From contig NZ_JAEHFV010000003.1 of the NCBI RefSeq assembly GCF_016522065.1, positions 372,001-436,000 on the forward strand: a stretch of DNA of 64,000 nucleotides. The letters run 5' to 3'. Positions 36,783 to 45,954 of the stretch are shown one piece after another; the first letter of the stretch is position 1, and every line of letters starts with the position of its first letter. The stretch comes from Flavobacterium agrisoli. GTDB taxonomy: Bacteria; Bacteroidota; Bacteroidia; Flavobacteriales; Flavobacteriaceae. The translations under genes and the position numbers were made by a program. A model generated the notes under the pieces. It made no database searches and was not told the origin of the DNA. It saw only the letters and a list, made by a program, of their open reading frames with translations.

Positions 36783-37160
36783 TTGGCAAGTATTTCTATA
36801 ATAGCTTTGTTAATTTCAAATTGCAGTAGAAAAACTGATTTAGAAAACCAAATTACTATAACAATAAATTCAGTAGACAGCGAAACCAAACAGCGTAGAA
36901 TTAATACGTTTGATACCATTGAAGTTAGAAAAGAAGTTGGTATAGGATTCTTCACGAGACGAATTCCAAAAGTTGCTGAATATGTTACAGATTCTATGGG
37001 GTCGGTTAAAATTAAAATTGATAGTGCATGTGGGTATAGATTTATGCTTAATAAAAGAGGTTTCTATGGTTCAGAAAGTTTTGCGGAACCTTTCACTAAA
37101 GAAAAGTTAAAAGACGACCAAGAGATAAACATAGAGGCTATCTCGCTTGAAAAAAGATAA
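36783..37160 (+). CDS. Small putative lipoprotein of unknown function, cassette-like
   Basis: The 125-residue frame begins at TTG 36783 and reads 'MASISIIALLISNCSRK'. The stretch resembles a lipoprotein signal with Cys at residue 14, though Asn at -1 is unusual. In-frame codons before it (Lys-Ile-Ser-Lys-Thr-Lys-Ile) look like the positive n-region, but no standard start codon is present there. The mature part has beta-like stretches ('QITITINSVDSETKQRRI', 'SMGSVKIKIDSACGYRF'). No neighbour shares its operon; it is flanked by repeats 36709-36722 and 37192-37206. Confidence 0.6.
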   Translation: MASISIIALLISNCSRKTDLENQITITINSVDSETKQRRINTFDTIEVRKEVGIGFFTRRIPKVAEYVTDSMGSVKIKIDSACGYRFMLNKRGFYGSESFAEPFTKEKLKDDQEINIEAISLEKR

Positions 37161-37187
37161 ATTCCTTGATAAAAACAACTGCTGGTA

Positions 37188-37225
37188 ACCGCCGTTACAA
37201 GCGATTTGCGAATTTAGTGGAATTT
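37188..37225. repeat. Second cassette-like repeat (CGTTACAAGC core)
   Basis: CCGCCGTTACAAGCGATTT shares CGTTACAAGC(A/G)ATT with 36709-36722 and CGTTACA with 36595-36601. It separates the lipoprotein-like gene from the methyltransferase gene. Confidence 0.55.
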
Positions 37226-37320
37226 ATGTTTTTTTAATCGTATTTTCGTTAAATTTAAGATCAATAGGTATCGAGCTTTTAGTTTAGCCAAGCAATATAG
37301 ATTAGGCTTAATACTTAAAA

Positions 37321-37929
37321 ATGCAGACTAAAATTAAAACTATGAAAGATTCCAATATATTAGATATACCTAAACTACATTTTGAAATTGAGGCAAAATC
37401 AAAAGAAATCGGTTTTACTATGCCTTCGGATTTGTATATTGGGACATTATTAAAGACATTAATTACTTCCAAACCAAAATCAAAAATATTAGAACTTGGA
37501 ACAGGAATTGGTCTGTCGCTTTCTTGGATGATTGACGGATTGGATTCGGATTCTAAATTAGTTACTATTGACAATGATCCAAAATTAACTGCTATAGCTC
37601 AAAATTATTTTGGAACTGACGAAAGAGTCGAAATTATTTGTGCAGATGGGAGTGAATGGATTAAAAACTACAACAATGAAAAATTTGATTTAATCTTTGC
37701 TGACGCTTGGCCTGGGAAATACAGTGAAATAAACGAAACTCTTAAATTGTTAAAAGTAGGAGGCTTTTATATTATTGATGATATGTTGCCACAACCAAAT
37801 TGGCTTGCAGGACACCTAGAAAATGTTAATAAACTAATCGAATATTTGGAAAACAGAGAAGATTTACAATTAACAAAAATGAACTGGTCAACTGGAATAA
37901 TAATTGCCACAAAAAAGTTCGACATATGA
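37321..37929 (+). CDS. Class I SAM-dependent methyltransferase (O-methyltransferase-like)
   Basis: The 202-residue protein has SAM motif I 'ILELGTGIGLSLSWMID', motif II acidic end 'LVTIDNDPKL', and 'FDLIFADAWPGKYSE' followed by 'LKVGGFYIIDDML', as in the catechol/caffeoyl O-methyltransferase group. No signal peptide or extra domain is present. An ATG at 37342 is an alternative start. It stands alone between cassette-like repeats; substrate unknown. Confidence 0.8.
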   Translation: MQTKIKTMKDSNILDIPKLHFEIEAKSKEIGFTMPSDLYIGTLLKTLITSKPKSKILELGTGIGLSLSWMIDGLDSDSKLVTIDNDPKLTAIAQNYFGTDERVEIICADGSEWIKNYNNEKFDLIFADAWPGKYSEINETLKLLKVGGFYIIDDMLPQPNWLAGHLENVNKLIEYLENREDLQLTKMNWSTGIIIATKKFDI

Positions 37930-38134
37930 GCCGTTTGAAAAGATTCCAGTTTCAAGCTTAATGAAAAGATGTTTTTGTATTTAGATGTCTATAAATACCG
38001 ACATTATTTTACCCAAAGAATAGGCTTAATTTAATCCCAAACCCGATGCTATTGCTAAAGGCTGCTACTTAATTGATCTTAAACTGTTCCCAACAATTTT
38101 GCGTAATTTTAGACCCTAAAAAGCAAAAGACGTT
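37930..38134. other. Spacer carrying another copy of the cassette-edge word
   Basis: TTTAATCCCAAACC near 38030-38043 repeats the word found at 36680-36693, and GGCTTAAT occurs here and before the methyltransferase gene. This may mark the far edge of the cassette-like block. Confidence 0.4.
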
Positions 38135-38755
38135 ATGGATTTATTTTCAGCCGAATCATCAGAAACCACTAATTTATTGCCTTACGATGGTACGGTTATC
38201 GATTACGGGGTTATTTTTCCTAAAGAAGCCGCAGATGAGTATTACCAAAAATTATTCAACGAAATTGAATGGAAAAATGATGAGGCGATTATTTTTGGGA
38301 AATTGATTGTGACCAAACGAAAAGTAGCTTGGTATGGGAGCGTTCCTTTTGAATACCGTTATTCCAACACTACCAAAATAGCCTTGCCATGGACACCCGA
38401 ATTGCTGGCTCTTAAAGAAATCACCGAAAAACAAACAGGCGAAACGTATAATTCGTGTTTGCTCAATTTATACCACAGTGGCGAAGAGGGAATGGCTTGG
38501 CACAGCGATGCCGAAACGGATTTGAAGAAAAATGGCGCTATTGCGTCGTTGAGTTTTGGAGCAACTCGAAAGTTTGCTTTTAAGCATAAAACGACCAAAG
38601 CAAAAGTAGAGGTAATTTTAAGTCACGGCAGTCTTTTAGTGATGAAAGATACCACTCAAACCTTTTGGCTACACCGTTTGCCTCCCACAAAAAAGGTTCT
38701 AAAACCCCGAATAAACTTGACTTTTAGAACCATTATAGAACAAGAAACCAAATAA
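38135..38755 (+). CDS. AlkB-like 2-oxoglutarate/Fe(II) dioxygenase
   Basis: The 206-residue protein has the iron-binding 'WHSDAE' (His-x-Asp) and a distal His in the 'VILSHGSLLVM' segment, and the 2-oxoglutarate-binding 'PRINLTFR' near the C-terminus. 'IALPWTPEL' and 'NSCLLNLYHSGEEGMAWHSD' are typical of bacterial and human ALKBH2/3-like enzymes. It should repair N-alkylated bases by oxidative demethylation. It stands alone, convergent with the HAD phosphatase gene 10 bp away. Confidence 0.9.
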   Translation: MDLFSAESSETTNLLPYDGTVIDYGVIFPKEAADEYYQKLFNEIEWKNDEAIIFGKLIVTKRKVAWYGSVPFEYRYSNTTKIALPWTPELLALKEITEKQTGETYNSCLLNLYHSGEEGMAWHSDAETDLKKNGAIASLSFGATRKFAFKHKTTKAKVEVILSHGSLLVMKDTTQTFWLHRLPPTKKVLKPRINLTFRTIIEQETK

Positions 38756-38765
38756 ACCGCAAAAG

Positions 38766-39569
38766 CTAGTTGAGTATGAAACGCTGAATGACTTCGGCTA
38801 CGCCATTATCATTGTTAGAAGCGACAATAACATCGGCTAAATCGCGAAGTTCGGGCGTTACATTGTCTACCCAAACGCCCAATCCGGCATACTGAATCAT
38901 CGAAACGTCGTTACCGGCATTTCCAACAGCTATAATTTCGCTAGGAAGAATGTTTAATTTTTCGGCCAATAATTTTAAACTAGCTCCTTTGTCAATTCCG
39001 GTTTGCGCCACTTCTAAAAAGAATGGTTTTGACATGCAAACGCTTAAATGTGGCATGGCTGCTTGCAAATCGGCTTCTATTTTTTTCAAATAAGAAGGCT
39101 CTTCTAATAAAATACATTTTACTGCTGCCGAAGTAATATGTGCTTTAAAATTAGGTACTTTATTATGAGGCAATCCCGTAATTACTTTTTCAACTTCGAT
39201 ATATTCCGAATCGGTTTCGCTGATGATTTCGTTGTTTAAATACGTGATTATGTGTGTTTTGTTTTTAAAACTATAATCGTACAAGGCATGAATTTGCTCT
39301 TGCGTTAACATTTGTTCAAAAAGTATCGAATTGTCTTTTAAATTGGTTATTACGGCTCCGTTAAACGAAATCATATAATTATCCAATTGATCCAATCCGA
39401 GTTCTTTGGCATAAGCCAACATGGCAGGAGTAGGGCGACCCGATGCTAAAATAATATGCACTCCTTTTTCTTTGGCCTTAAAAAGCATTTCTTTATTAAG
39501 ATCCGAAATTTTATGATCATCGGTTAATAACGTATCGTCCATATCCAAGACTAACATTTTGTATGGCAT
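38766..39569 (-). CDS. Cof-type HAD-IIB phosphatase
   Basis: The 267-residue protein has the HAD nucleophile motif 'LVLDMDDTLL' (Asp9, Asp11), motif II 'LASGRPTP', motif III Lys in 'IDKGASLKLLAEKL' and motif IV 'AVGNAGNDVSMIQYAG'. In place of the usual GDxxND it reads GNAGND, a small change at the first Asp. Cof proteins dephosphorylate sugar phosphates or cofactors such as FMN. It is the last gene of a tight six-gene minus-strand run. Confidence 0.9.
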   Translation of the reverse strand: MPYKMLVLDMDDTLLTDDHKISDLNKEMLFKAKEKGVHIILASGRPTPAMLAYAKELGLDQLDNYMISFNGAVITNLKDNSILFEQMLTQEQIHALYDYSFKNKTHIITYLNNEIISETDSEYIEVEKVITGLPHNKVPNFKAHITSAAVKCILLEEPSYLKKIEADLQAAMPHLSVCMSKPFFLEVAQTGIDKGASLKLLAEKLNILPSEIIAVGNAGNDVSMIQYAGLGVWVDNVTPELRDLADVIVASNNDNGVAEVIQRFILN

Positions 39570-39580
39570 AATTTTAATTT

Positions 39581-40237
39581 TTAAGATTCAACGTCCTCAT
39601 CGCTTGTTTCCTCGTCTTCTTCTTCCTCGTCAAATTCAAAAAAATACGGTTCAATCATTATTTTGTCGGCCAAAATTTCAATTCGTTCGGTTGTGTTTTC
39701 TGTAAAAAAGAGGCGTTGTGTTTTGGCAATACTATTTGAAATTCGCATGATAGCCGAATCGTGACGTTGTTTTAAAAGCAAATCCGCATCATCAACGATA
39801 AACATTTTTAGCCGGTTGACATTGTAACCCGCCGTACTCAACATGGCATTTAATTTAACGGGCGTTCCAATTAAAACATCTATTCCGGTTGAAATGTAAT
39901 TTTTATCGTAATCAGTATCGCCTTTTTCGTGTATGCCATAAATTTCGAGTGATGTACCCTTTGCATACAATTCGAACAAAGCTTCCATTTCTAAAACTTT
40001 TTCTTTGGTTTCCACAAAAATTAAGGCACGTGGCGATTCTTCGGTTTCTCGTGATAATTGCTGAATGACATTGAGTACCAAAGTGGTGGTTTTTCCGCTT
40101 CCTGCTGGTGCGCTAATGATGCAATCGGCACCGCTTTTAATAGCCGAAAAAGTTTCCTGCTGCAAGTCGTTGGCTTCGGTTAAACCATTGGCTACTAAAT
40201 TTTGTTGCAGTATTTCGTTGATTTTTTTTAGTTTCAT
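39581..40237 (-). CDS. Single-domain DEAD/DEAH-box ATPase lacking the second helicase domain
   Basis: The 218-residue protein has the Q-motif region 'LQQETFSAIKSG', Walker A 'SAPAGSGKTTT' and 'FIVDDADLLL' in place of DEAD. It ends after the first RecA-like domain with an acidic tail. The second RecA domain with motifs IV-VI is absent and no continuation is found next door. Similar short forms occur in flavobacteria, as far as I recall, so this is probably a real family. It may bind RNA or work with a partner; helicase activity is doubtful. Confidence 0.8.
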   Translation of the reverse strand: MKLKKINEILQQNLVANGLTEANDLQQETFSAIKSGADCIISAPAGSGKTTTLVLNVIQQLSRETEESPRALIFVETKEKVLEMEALFELYAKGTSLEIYGIHEKGDTDYDKNYISTGIDVLIGTPVKLNAMLSTAGYNVNRLKMFIVDDADLLLKQRHDSAIMRISNSIAKTQRLFFTENTTERIEILADKIMIEPYFFEFDEEEEDEETSDEDVES

Positions 40238-40252
40238 TTTGTTTTATTTATC

Positions 40253-41416
40253 CTATTTTGAGGCGAACATTTTAACATCTGCTTCCGAAATTTCGCTACC
40301 ACCTAAAATAATCAAGCGTTCCACCACATTTCGAAGTTCTCGAATATTACCCGTCCAATCGTATTCTTGAAGTAATTTCAAAGCTTTTTCTGAAAATCGT
40401 TTTACGGCAGTACCGTGTTCACTGGCAATTTTTTCCGAAAAATGTTTCACCAAAGCCGGAATATCCGTTCTCCGTTCATTTAAAGGCGGCACTTTAATTA
40501 AAATTACGGCCAAACGATGGTACAAATCTTCTCGAAAGCGACCTTCGGCAATTTCGGTTTTTAAATCTTTGTTGGTAGCCGCTACAACGCGCACATCAAC
40601 CTTAATATCTTTATCGGCACCCACTCGGGTAATCATATTTTCCTGCAAAGCACGCAATACCTTAGCTTGAGCCGAAAGACTCATATCGCCAATTTCGTCT
40701 AAAAAAATAGTGCCTTTATCTGCTGCTTCAAACTTACCGGCACGGTCTTTAATCGCCGAAGTAAAAGCACCTTTTACATGTCCAAAAAGCTCACTTTCAA
40801 TCAATTCACTCGGAATGGCAGCACAGTTTACTTCAATTAAAGGATAAGCCGATCTTTCGCTTTTTTCGTGAAGTTGATGTGCAACTAATTCTTTTCCAGT
40901 TCCGTTTGGGCCTGTAATGAGCACGCGAGCATCGGTAGGAGCGACTTTATCAATCATCAATTTTATGTGATTAATAGGTTCGCTTTCGCCAATCATTTCG
41001 TAGTTTTTACTAACTTTTTTCTTCAGAATTTTATTTTCGACTACCAATTGCTTTTTATCCAACGCATTGCGAACGGTATTTAAAAGTCGGTTTAAATCGG
41101 GTGGTTTCGAGATGTAATCAAAAGCGCCCAAACGCATGGTTTGAATGGCAGTTTCCATATCGCCGTGTCCGGAAATCATCACCATCGGAATTTCGGGTTT
41201 TATTTTTTTAACAGCTTCTAAAACTTCAACCCCGTCCATTTTGGGCATTTTGATGTCGCATAAAACCAAATCGTAGTCGTTATTTTTGATTTTTTCCAAA
41301 CCTGCCAAACCATCTTCGGCTTCTTCCACTTCGTAGGCTTCGTTTTCTTCGGATAAAATTTTAGCAAGTACACGACGAATAGCGGCTTCGTCTTCAATTA
41401 TTAATATTTTGCTCAT
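40253..41416 (-). CDS. Response regulator with sigma-54-type AAA domain, no DNA-binding domain
   Basis: The 387-residue protein has a receiver domain (phospho-Asp54 in '[13 protein letters not shown]') and a sigma-54 activator ATPase: Walker A 'GPNGTGKE' (169-176) and 'GAFTSA' (216-221) where the sigma-54 contact loop is normally GAFTGA. '[15 protein letters not shown]' ends the AAA lid, and the protein stops about ten residues later, so the usual Fis-type helix-turn-helix is absent. It may act on RNA polymerase without specific DNA binding, or regulate otherwise. No histidine kinase gene lies nearby. Confidence 0.87.
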   Translation of the reverse strand: MSKILIIEDEAAIRRVLAKILSEENEAYEVEEAEDGLAGLEKIKNNDYDLVLCDIKMPKMDGVEVLEAVKKIKPEIPMVMISGHGDMETAIQTMRLGAFDYISKPPDLNRLLNTVRNALDKKQLVVENKILKKKVSKNYEMIGESEPINHIKLMIDKVAPTDARVLITGPNGTGKELVAHQLHEKSERSAYPLIEVNCAAIPSELIESELFGHVKGAFTSAIKDRAGKFEAADKGTIFLDEIGDMSLSAQAKVLRALQENMITRVGADKDIKVDVRVVAATNKDLKTEIAEGRFREDLYHRLAVILIKVPPLNERRTDIPALVKHFSEKIASEHGTAVKRFSEKALKLLQEYDWTGNIRELRNVVERLIILGGSEISEADVKMFASK

Positions 41417-41426
41417 AGTGTATAAA

Positions 41427-42287
41427 TTAATCGTTTCGTTTGTTTAAAACGAAATCTTTTGGTGTGGATACCAAATGCAAATCCAATTGCGGAAAGGCGA
41501 TGGAAATGGCATTGGCCTCAAAAAGTTCGTAAATTTTAAAACGAACTTCACTTTGTATTCCGGGTGCGTTTAACCCGTTTGGCACGTAAAAATGAATGGC
41601 GAAGGTAAGCGAGGAATCGGCAAAATCATCGAAGGTCACATTAATACGTTCGGTTTTTAAAACGCGGTCAACCGATTCGGCTGCTTCCATTAACAGTTTT
41701 TCTACCAATTTGACATCGCTGCCGTAGGCAACACCCACGGTGACTTTCTCACGATTACTCGATTTATTTTGTGTCCAGTTAAAAAGCGGATCTTCCATGA
41801 ACTTATGATTCGGAATAATCATCACGCGGTCGTTTCGGGTAATCATTACGGTGGTACGCAGTTTAATTTCTTTTACTTCTCCCACATGATCGTTTATTTC
41901 AATAACATCGCCTACATGTAAGGATTTGTCTAAAATGATTAATATTCCGGAAATAATATCTTGAAAAAAGGTTTGTAAAGCAAAACCCAATCCCACAAAA
42001 ATCGCGGCCGATGCAGTAAGGAATACGCCAACATTCACACCGACTTCCTTCAATAAAAAGACAATAACAAAGAGGTAAACCACATATTTGAAAACTTGAT
42101 AAACGCTGTCAAAACGTTTCATTTCATTTTCACTGAGTTTTTTTCTGAAAAAACTTTGTACTGCTTTTAAGATAAATTGGGTGACCAAAACAGCAATGAC
42201 AACCAAAATAATATCCAATAAGGAAATTTTAATGTTTTCGCCATTAATAAAATTATGCGATATAAATTTAACTATATCCTTCCACAT
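41427..42287 (-). CDS. MscS-type mechanosensitive channel
   Basis: The 286-residue protein has three N-terminal membrane segments, the pore-lining 'ASAAIFVGLGFALQTFFQDI' and the beta domain 'VGDVIEINDHVGEVKEIKLR' with 'MIIPNHKFMEDPLFNWT'. It should open under membrane tension to release solutes. It lies 6 bp after the ABC permease and 10 bp before the regulator. Confidence 0.93.
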   Translation of the reverse strand: MWKDIVKFISHNFINGENIKISLLDIILVVIAVLVTQFILKAVQSFFRKKLSENEMKRFDSVYQVFKYVVYLFVIVFLLKEVGVNVGVFLTASAAIFVGLGFALQTFFQDIISGILIILDKSLHVGDVIEINDHVGEVKEIKLRTTVMITRNDRVMIIPNHKFMEDPLFNWTQNKSSNREKVTVGVAYGSDVKLVEKLLMEAAESVDRVLKTERINVTFDDFADSSLTFAIHFYVPNGLNAPGIQSEVRFKIYELFEANAISIAFPQLDLHLVSTPKDFVLNKRND

Positions 42288-42293
42288 AGATTT

Positions 42294-43610
42294 TTAGTAT
42301 TTAAGCCATTTATACAATTCTTTCCAAGATGGTTTTTTACCATACATTAAAATGCCGACTCTATAAATTTTAGCTGCAAACCAAACTACAGCCAAAAAGG
42401 TGGCGAATAGTAAAGTTACAGAAATTAGAATTTGCCACAAAGGAACTCCAAACGGAATTCGCATTAACATAACAATGGGCGAGGTGAGGGGTATTATGGA
42501 GAAAACCGTTGCAATTGTTCCATGCGGATCGTTAATGACCGTAAAAAAGCCAATATACACGCTTAAAACTAACGGCATGATGATGGGTAATAAAAATTGT
42601 TGCGAGTCGGTTTGGTTGTCTACTGCCGCACCAATGGCTGCATAAAAGGAACTATACAAAAAGTAACCGCCAATAAAATAGACTACAAAACCAATTAAAA
42701 TGCTGGCAATAGGTAAATTCCATAATTCGTTCAAATACATTTGGGCTGTGCCAGCTAGTTCGTGCTGTGCCGAGGCAAGAACTTCGGGAGGAAGTTTTGT
42801 GCTTGGGTTGATTTGTACCCCAAAAAATGCCGAAGCCGCTAAGAGCAATCCAAATCCAATTACAGACCAAATGATGAATTGTAATAATCCGGCTAGTGAA
42901 GTACCGATTATTTTTCCCATCATTAGTTGAAACGGTTTTACCGAAGAAATAATAATTTCGATAATTCGGTTGGTTTTTTCTTCAATAACACTACGCATCA
43001 CCATGTTACCATAAATGATAATGAACATCATAATCAAATAACCAAAGGCTCCACCAATACCAATTTTAATCTCATTTAAGCCTTTTAAGCTGGCTTCTCC
43101 TGAGGCTTTTGTCAAATTGATGCTTACCTTACTTTGCGCCTTTTTAATGGCTAAAGTGTCCAAATGTGCTTCCTCAAAATTGTGTTTGGTAATTTCTTTG
43201 GCAATGGTGCGTTGGGTGTTTTCGATAAAGGAAATACTGGGACTACTATTTGAAATAAAAGTTACTTCGTGTTCAATATCTTTAAACGAATTGGTTTTAG
43301 GAATGACCAAAATGCCTTCAAAATTTTCTTTAGTAAGGCTGTCTTTTAAAGCGGCAACCGAAAAAACGGATGCATCTACGTATCGAAATTCATTTTTGGC
43401 CGAATTTTGTTTGGTGAAAGAAGGTGCAAATAAACCCATTTCATCGTGAACAGCAATGCGTTTGGTGTCGGCTTTCATGGAACTCAAATAGCCAATAAAC
43501 CCCATTACGAGTACAAACAGTAACGGACTCAAAAAAGTCATTACAATAAAGGATTTGTTACGTACTTTGGAAAGAAATTCTCTTTTTATAATTAAGGAAA
43601 CTATGCTCAT
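42294..43610 (-). CDS. ABC-2 type permease (NatB-like)
   Basis: The 438-residue protein has one N-terminal membrane segment ('FIVMTFLSPLLFVLVMGFIG'), a large extracytoplasmic domain (about 50-190) and five or six C-terminal segments. 'VMRSVIEEKTNRIIEIIISSVKPFQLMMGK' region residues fit the ABC2 sodium-exporter-like family. It pairs with the ATPase gene 39 bp upstream. Export of sodium or a peptide is possible; the substrate is unknown. Confidence 0.85.
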   Translation of the reverse strand: MSIVSLIIKREFLSKVRNKSFIVMTFLSPLLFVLVMGFIGYLSSMKADTKRIAVHDEMGLFAPSFTKQNSAKNEFRYVDASVFSVAALKDSLTKENFEGILVIPKTNSFKDIEHEVTFISNSSPSISFIENTQRTIAKEITKHNFEEAHLDTLAIKKAQSKVSINLTKASGEASLKGLNEIKIGIGGAFGYLIMMFIIIYGNMVMRSVIEEKTNRIIEIIISSVKPFQLMMGKIIGTSLAGLLQFIIWSVIGFGLLLAASAFFGVQINPSTKLPPEVLASAQHELAGTAQMYLNELWNLPIASILIGFVVYFIGGYFLYSSFYAAIGAAVDNQTDSQQFLLPIIMPLVLSVYIGFFTVINDPHGTIATVFSIIPLTSPIVMLMRIPFGVPLWQILISVTLLFATFLAVVWFAAKIYRVGILMYGKKPSWKELYKWLKY

Positions 43611-43649
43611 TTGGTGTGTCTTAAAGCTAAATTAAGGAGGGTTCTTTTT

Positions 43650-44597
43650 TTAAAATTGATTGGGCGTTATGTTGTGGGTATCGGTTACCGTTTGTATGAA
43701 AATATCGTTTACACTCGGAATTTTTTCTACAAAATGGGTTACTTGTCCACGTTGGGTTAAAACCTGTAACAAGTCATTCGGACTAGCATTTCCGATTTGA
43801 ATTTCTAACTTTAAGTCGTCATTTAACGATTTAAACTGAGCGGGAGCCACCGTAAAATGTTGGGTTATATCGTAAATCAAACCTTCTACATTCGAAGATA
43901 AAATACCTACTTCAAACGTATTGGTTCGGTATTGTCTTTTAACGTCGTTTAATTTTCCTTCAATTAATTTATTCGATTTATGAATCAAAGCAATATGGTC
44001 ACACAATTCTTCTACACTTTCCATTCGGTGTGTCGAAAAAATAATAGTCGATCCTTTTTCTTTTAAAGCCAAAATTTCATCTTTAATAATATTGGCATTC
44101 ACCGGATCAAATCCAGAAAAAGGTTCATCAAAAATCAAAAGTTTAGGTTGGTGTAACACGCAAACTACAAACTGAATTTTTTGCGCCATTCCTTTGGATA
44201 ATTCTTGGATTTTTTTGTTCCACCATCCTTGAATGTTTAGGCGTTCAAACCAATAGTCCAGTTGTTTTTTTGCTTCGGATTTGCTAAGTCCTTTCATTTG
44301 AGCTAAATACAAACATTGTTCGCCTACTTTCATCGAGCTATACAAGCCCCGCTCTTCGGGCAAATAACCAATAGTTTGAATGTGTTTGGGTTGTAAGGGT
44401 TCGCCATCTAAAATAACACTTCCGCTATCGGGCATTGTAATTTGATTGATGATTCGGATTAGCGAGGTTTTTCCGGCTCCATTCGGACCAAGTAGTCCGT
44501 AAATACTGCCTTTTGGAACATTTAATGAAACTTCGTTCAGCGCAACATATTGGCCGTATTTTTTAACGACTTGATGTACTTCGAGTAAGTTGCTCAT
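43650..44597 (-). CDS. ABC transporter ATP-binding protein (NatA-like)
   Basis: The 315-residue protein has Walker A 'GPNGAGKTS', the signature 'ELSKGMAQKIQF' (LSKGM variant of LSGGQ, common in ABC-2 systems), Walker B 'LLIFDEPFSGFDP' and an H-loop 'IIFSTHRM'. A C-terminal domain of about 90 residues follows. It is the first gene of the six-gene run and powers the permease encoded next. Confidence 0.92.
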   Translation of the reverse strand: MSNLLEVHQVVKKYGQYVALNEVSLNVPKGSIYGLLGPNGAGKTSLIRIINQITMPDSGSVILDGEPLQPKHIQTIGYLPEERGLYSSMKVGEQCLYLAQMKGLSKSEAKKQLDYWFERLNIQGWWNKKIQELSKGMAQKIQFVVCVLHQPKLLIFDEPFSGFDPVNANIIKDEILALKEKGSTIIFSTHRMESVEELCDHIALIHKSNKLIEGKLNDVKRQYRTNTFEVGILSSNVEGLIYDITQHFTVAPAQFKSLNDDLKLEIQIGNASPNDLLQVLTQRGQVTHFVEKIPSVNDIFIQTVTDTHNITPNQF

Positions 44598-44689
44598 ATT
44601 ATTTTGGAATTATTTTATCCTTTTTAAAGGATTGTAAAAGTAAAGAATTCGGGGCATATTGGTTGGAATTCGGACTCAAACTTTCATTT

Positions 44690-44725
44690 TAAAAACAAAA
44701 CCATCCTAAATTAACTTTAGAATGG
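44690..44725 (-). terminator. Terminator of grpE-dnaJ
   Basis: On the minus strand CCATTCTAAA pairs with TTTAGGATGG (one wobble) around a 5-nt loop and is followed by TTTTGTTTTT, 31 bp after the dnaJ stop. Confidence 0.75.
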
Positions 44726-44755
44726 CTTTTATCTTGATTTTGATTTTGAAAAAAA

Positions 44756-45862
44756 TTAAGAAAACATGTCTTTTACTTTTTCAAAAAAGGATTTATCCGA
44801 TTTTTCGGGATTTGGGTTGAAATGCTCATCGTTTAAAGCATTTTCAAAGAATTGTTTTTGTTCTTTGTTAAGTGTTTTTGGTGTCCAAACGTTTACATGA
44901 ACTAACAAATCACCACTACCATAACCGTTGATGCTTGGAATTCCTTTTCCTTTTAATCGTAAAATTTTACCCGACTGAATTCCTTCTTCTAATTTAATAC
45001 GCACTTTACCGTTTATGGCTTCAATATCTTTTGAAACACCTAAAACAGCTTCAGGGAAACTCACATACAAATCATAATGTAAATTTTCGCCTTCGCGTTT
45101 TAAAAATTCGTGTTCTAATTCTTCAATAGCCACAATTAAATCACCCGGAATGCTATTACCTGGCGCATCATTTCCTTTGTTAGAAACTTTTAATTGCATG
45201 CCATCAACCACACCTGCTGGTATTTTGATAGACACGGTTTCGTCTTCTAAAACCATTCCTTGGCTATCTGCTTCAGACGGTTTTTTATCTAAAATTTGAC
45301 CCGATCCACCGCAAGAAGGGCAGGTAGAAGCCGATTGCATGCGGCCTAAAATAGTATTGGTAACGCGCATTACTTGCCCCTGACCGTTACAAGTTGTACA
45401 GGTTTTGTACGTAACGCCTTTGGCTTGTACTTTGCGTTTTACTTTAACTTTTTTCTCTACTCCATTGGCAATTTCTTCCAAAGTTAATTTTACTTTAATA
45501 CGAAGATTGCTTCCTTTGGCACGACGAGGACCACCGCCTCCGCCACCAAATCCACCAAATCCGCCACCAAAAATGTCGCCAAATTGGCTGAAAATGTCAT
45601 CCATATTCATGCCACCATGTCCGCCAAATCCGCCAGAACCATCAAACGCTTGGTGTCCGTATTGGTCGTATTTTGCTTTCTTTTGTGGGTCACTTAAAAC
45701 TTCGTAAGCCTCTGCCGCTAATTTGAAGTTTTCTTCTGCCTCTTTGTCTCCTGGATTTTTGTCAGGATGGTATTTTAAGGCACATTTTCGATATGCCTTT
45801 TTAATTTCGGCAGCATCAGCATTTTTGGAAAGGCCTAATATTTCGTAAAAATCTTTTTTCAT
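44756..45862 (-). CDS. dnaJ: Chaperone DnaJ with a reduced zinc-finger region
   Basis: The 368-residue protein has the J-domain with HPD at residues 32-34, a G/F-rich stretch ('GGFGGHGGMNMDDIFSQFGD'), the zinc region and the substrate-binding C-terminal domains. Only two CxxCxGxG-type repeats are seen, 'CTTCNGQG' and 'CPSCGGSG', where E. coli DnaJ has four, so one zinc site is expected instead of two. It stimulates DnaK. It follows grpE after 92 bp. Confidence 0.95.
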   Translation of the reverse strand: MKKDFYEILGLSKNADAAEIKKAYRKCALKYHPDKNPGDKEAEENFKLAAEAYEVLSDPQKKAKYDQYGHQAFDGSGGFGGHGGMNMDDIFSQFGDIFGGGFGGFGGGGGGPRRAKGSNLRIKVKLTLEEIANGVEKKVKVKRKVQAKGVTYKTCTTCNGQGQVMRVTNTILGRMQSASTCPSCGGSGQILDKKPSEADSQGMVLEDETVSIKIPAGVVDGMQLKVSNKGNDAPGNSIPGDLIVAIEELEHEFLKREGENLHYDLYVSFPEAVLGVSKDIEAINGKVRIKLEEGIQSGKILRLKGKGIPSINGYGSGDLLVHVNVWTPKTLNKEQKQFFENALNDEHFNPNPEKSDKSFFEKVKDMFS

Positions 45863-45954
45863 AATTAATTAAATTGCTTTGCCTGTTCGATAACACTTTT
45901 TTAGGATTTTAAAAATCCAAAAGGTGTTGGTTTAGAACTTGTAATTTGAAATTT

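Noticed and set aside
36592..37206. Classical integron attC sites
   Set aside because: The CGTTACAAGC words do not match GTTRRRY, no matching RYYYAAC was found, and no integrase is in the window. Reported only as cassette-like repeats.
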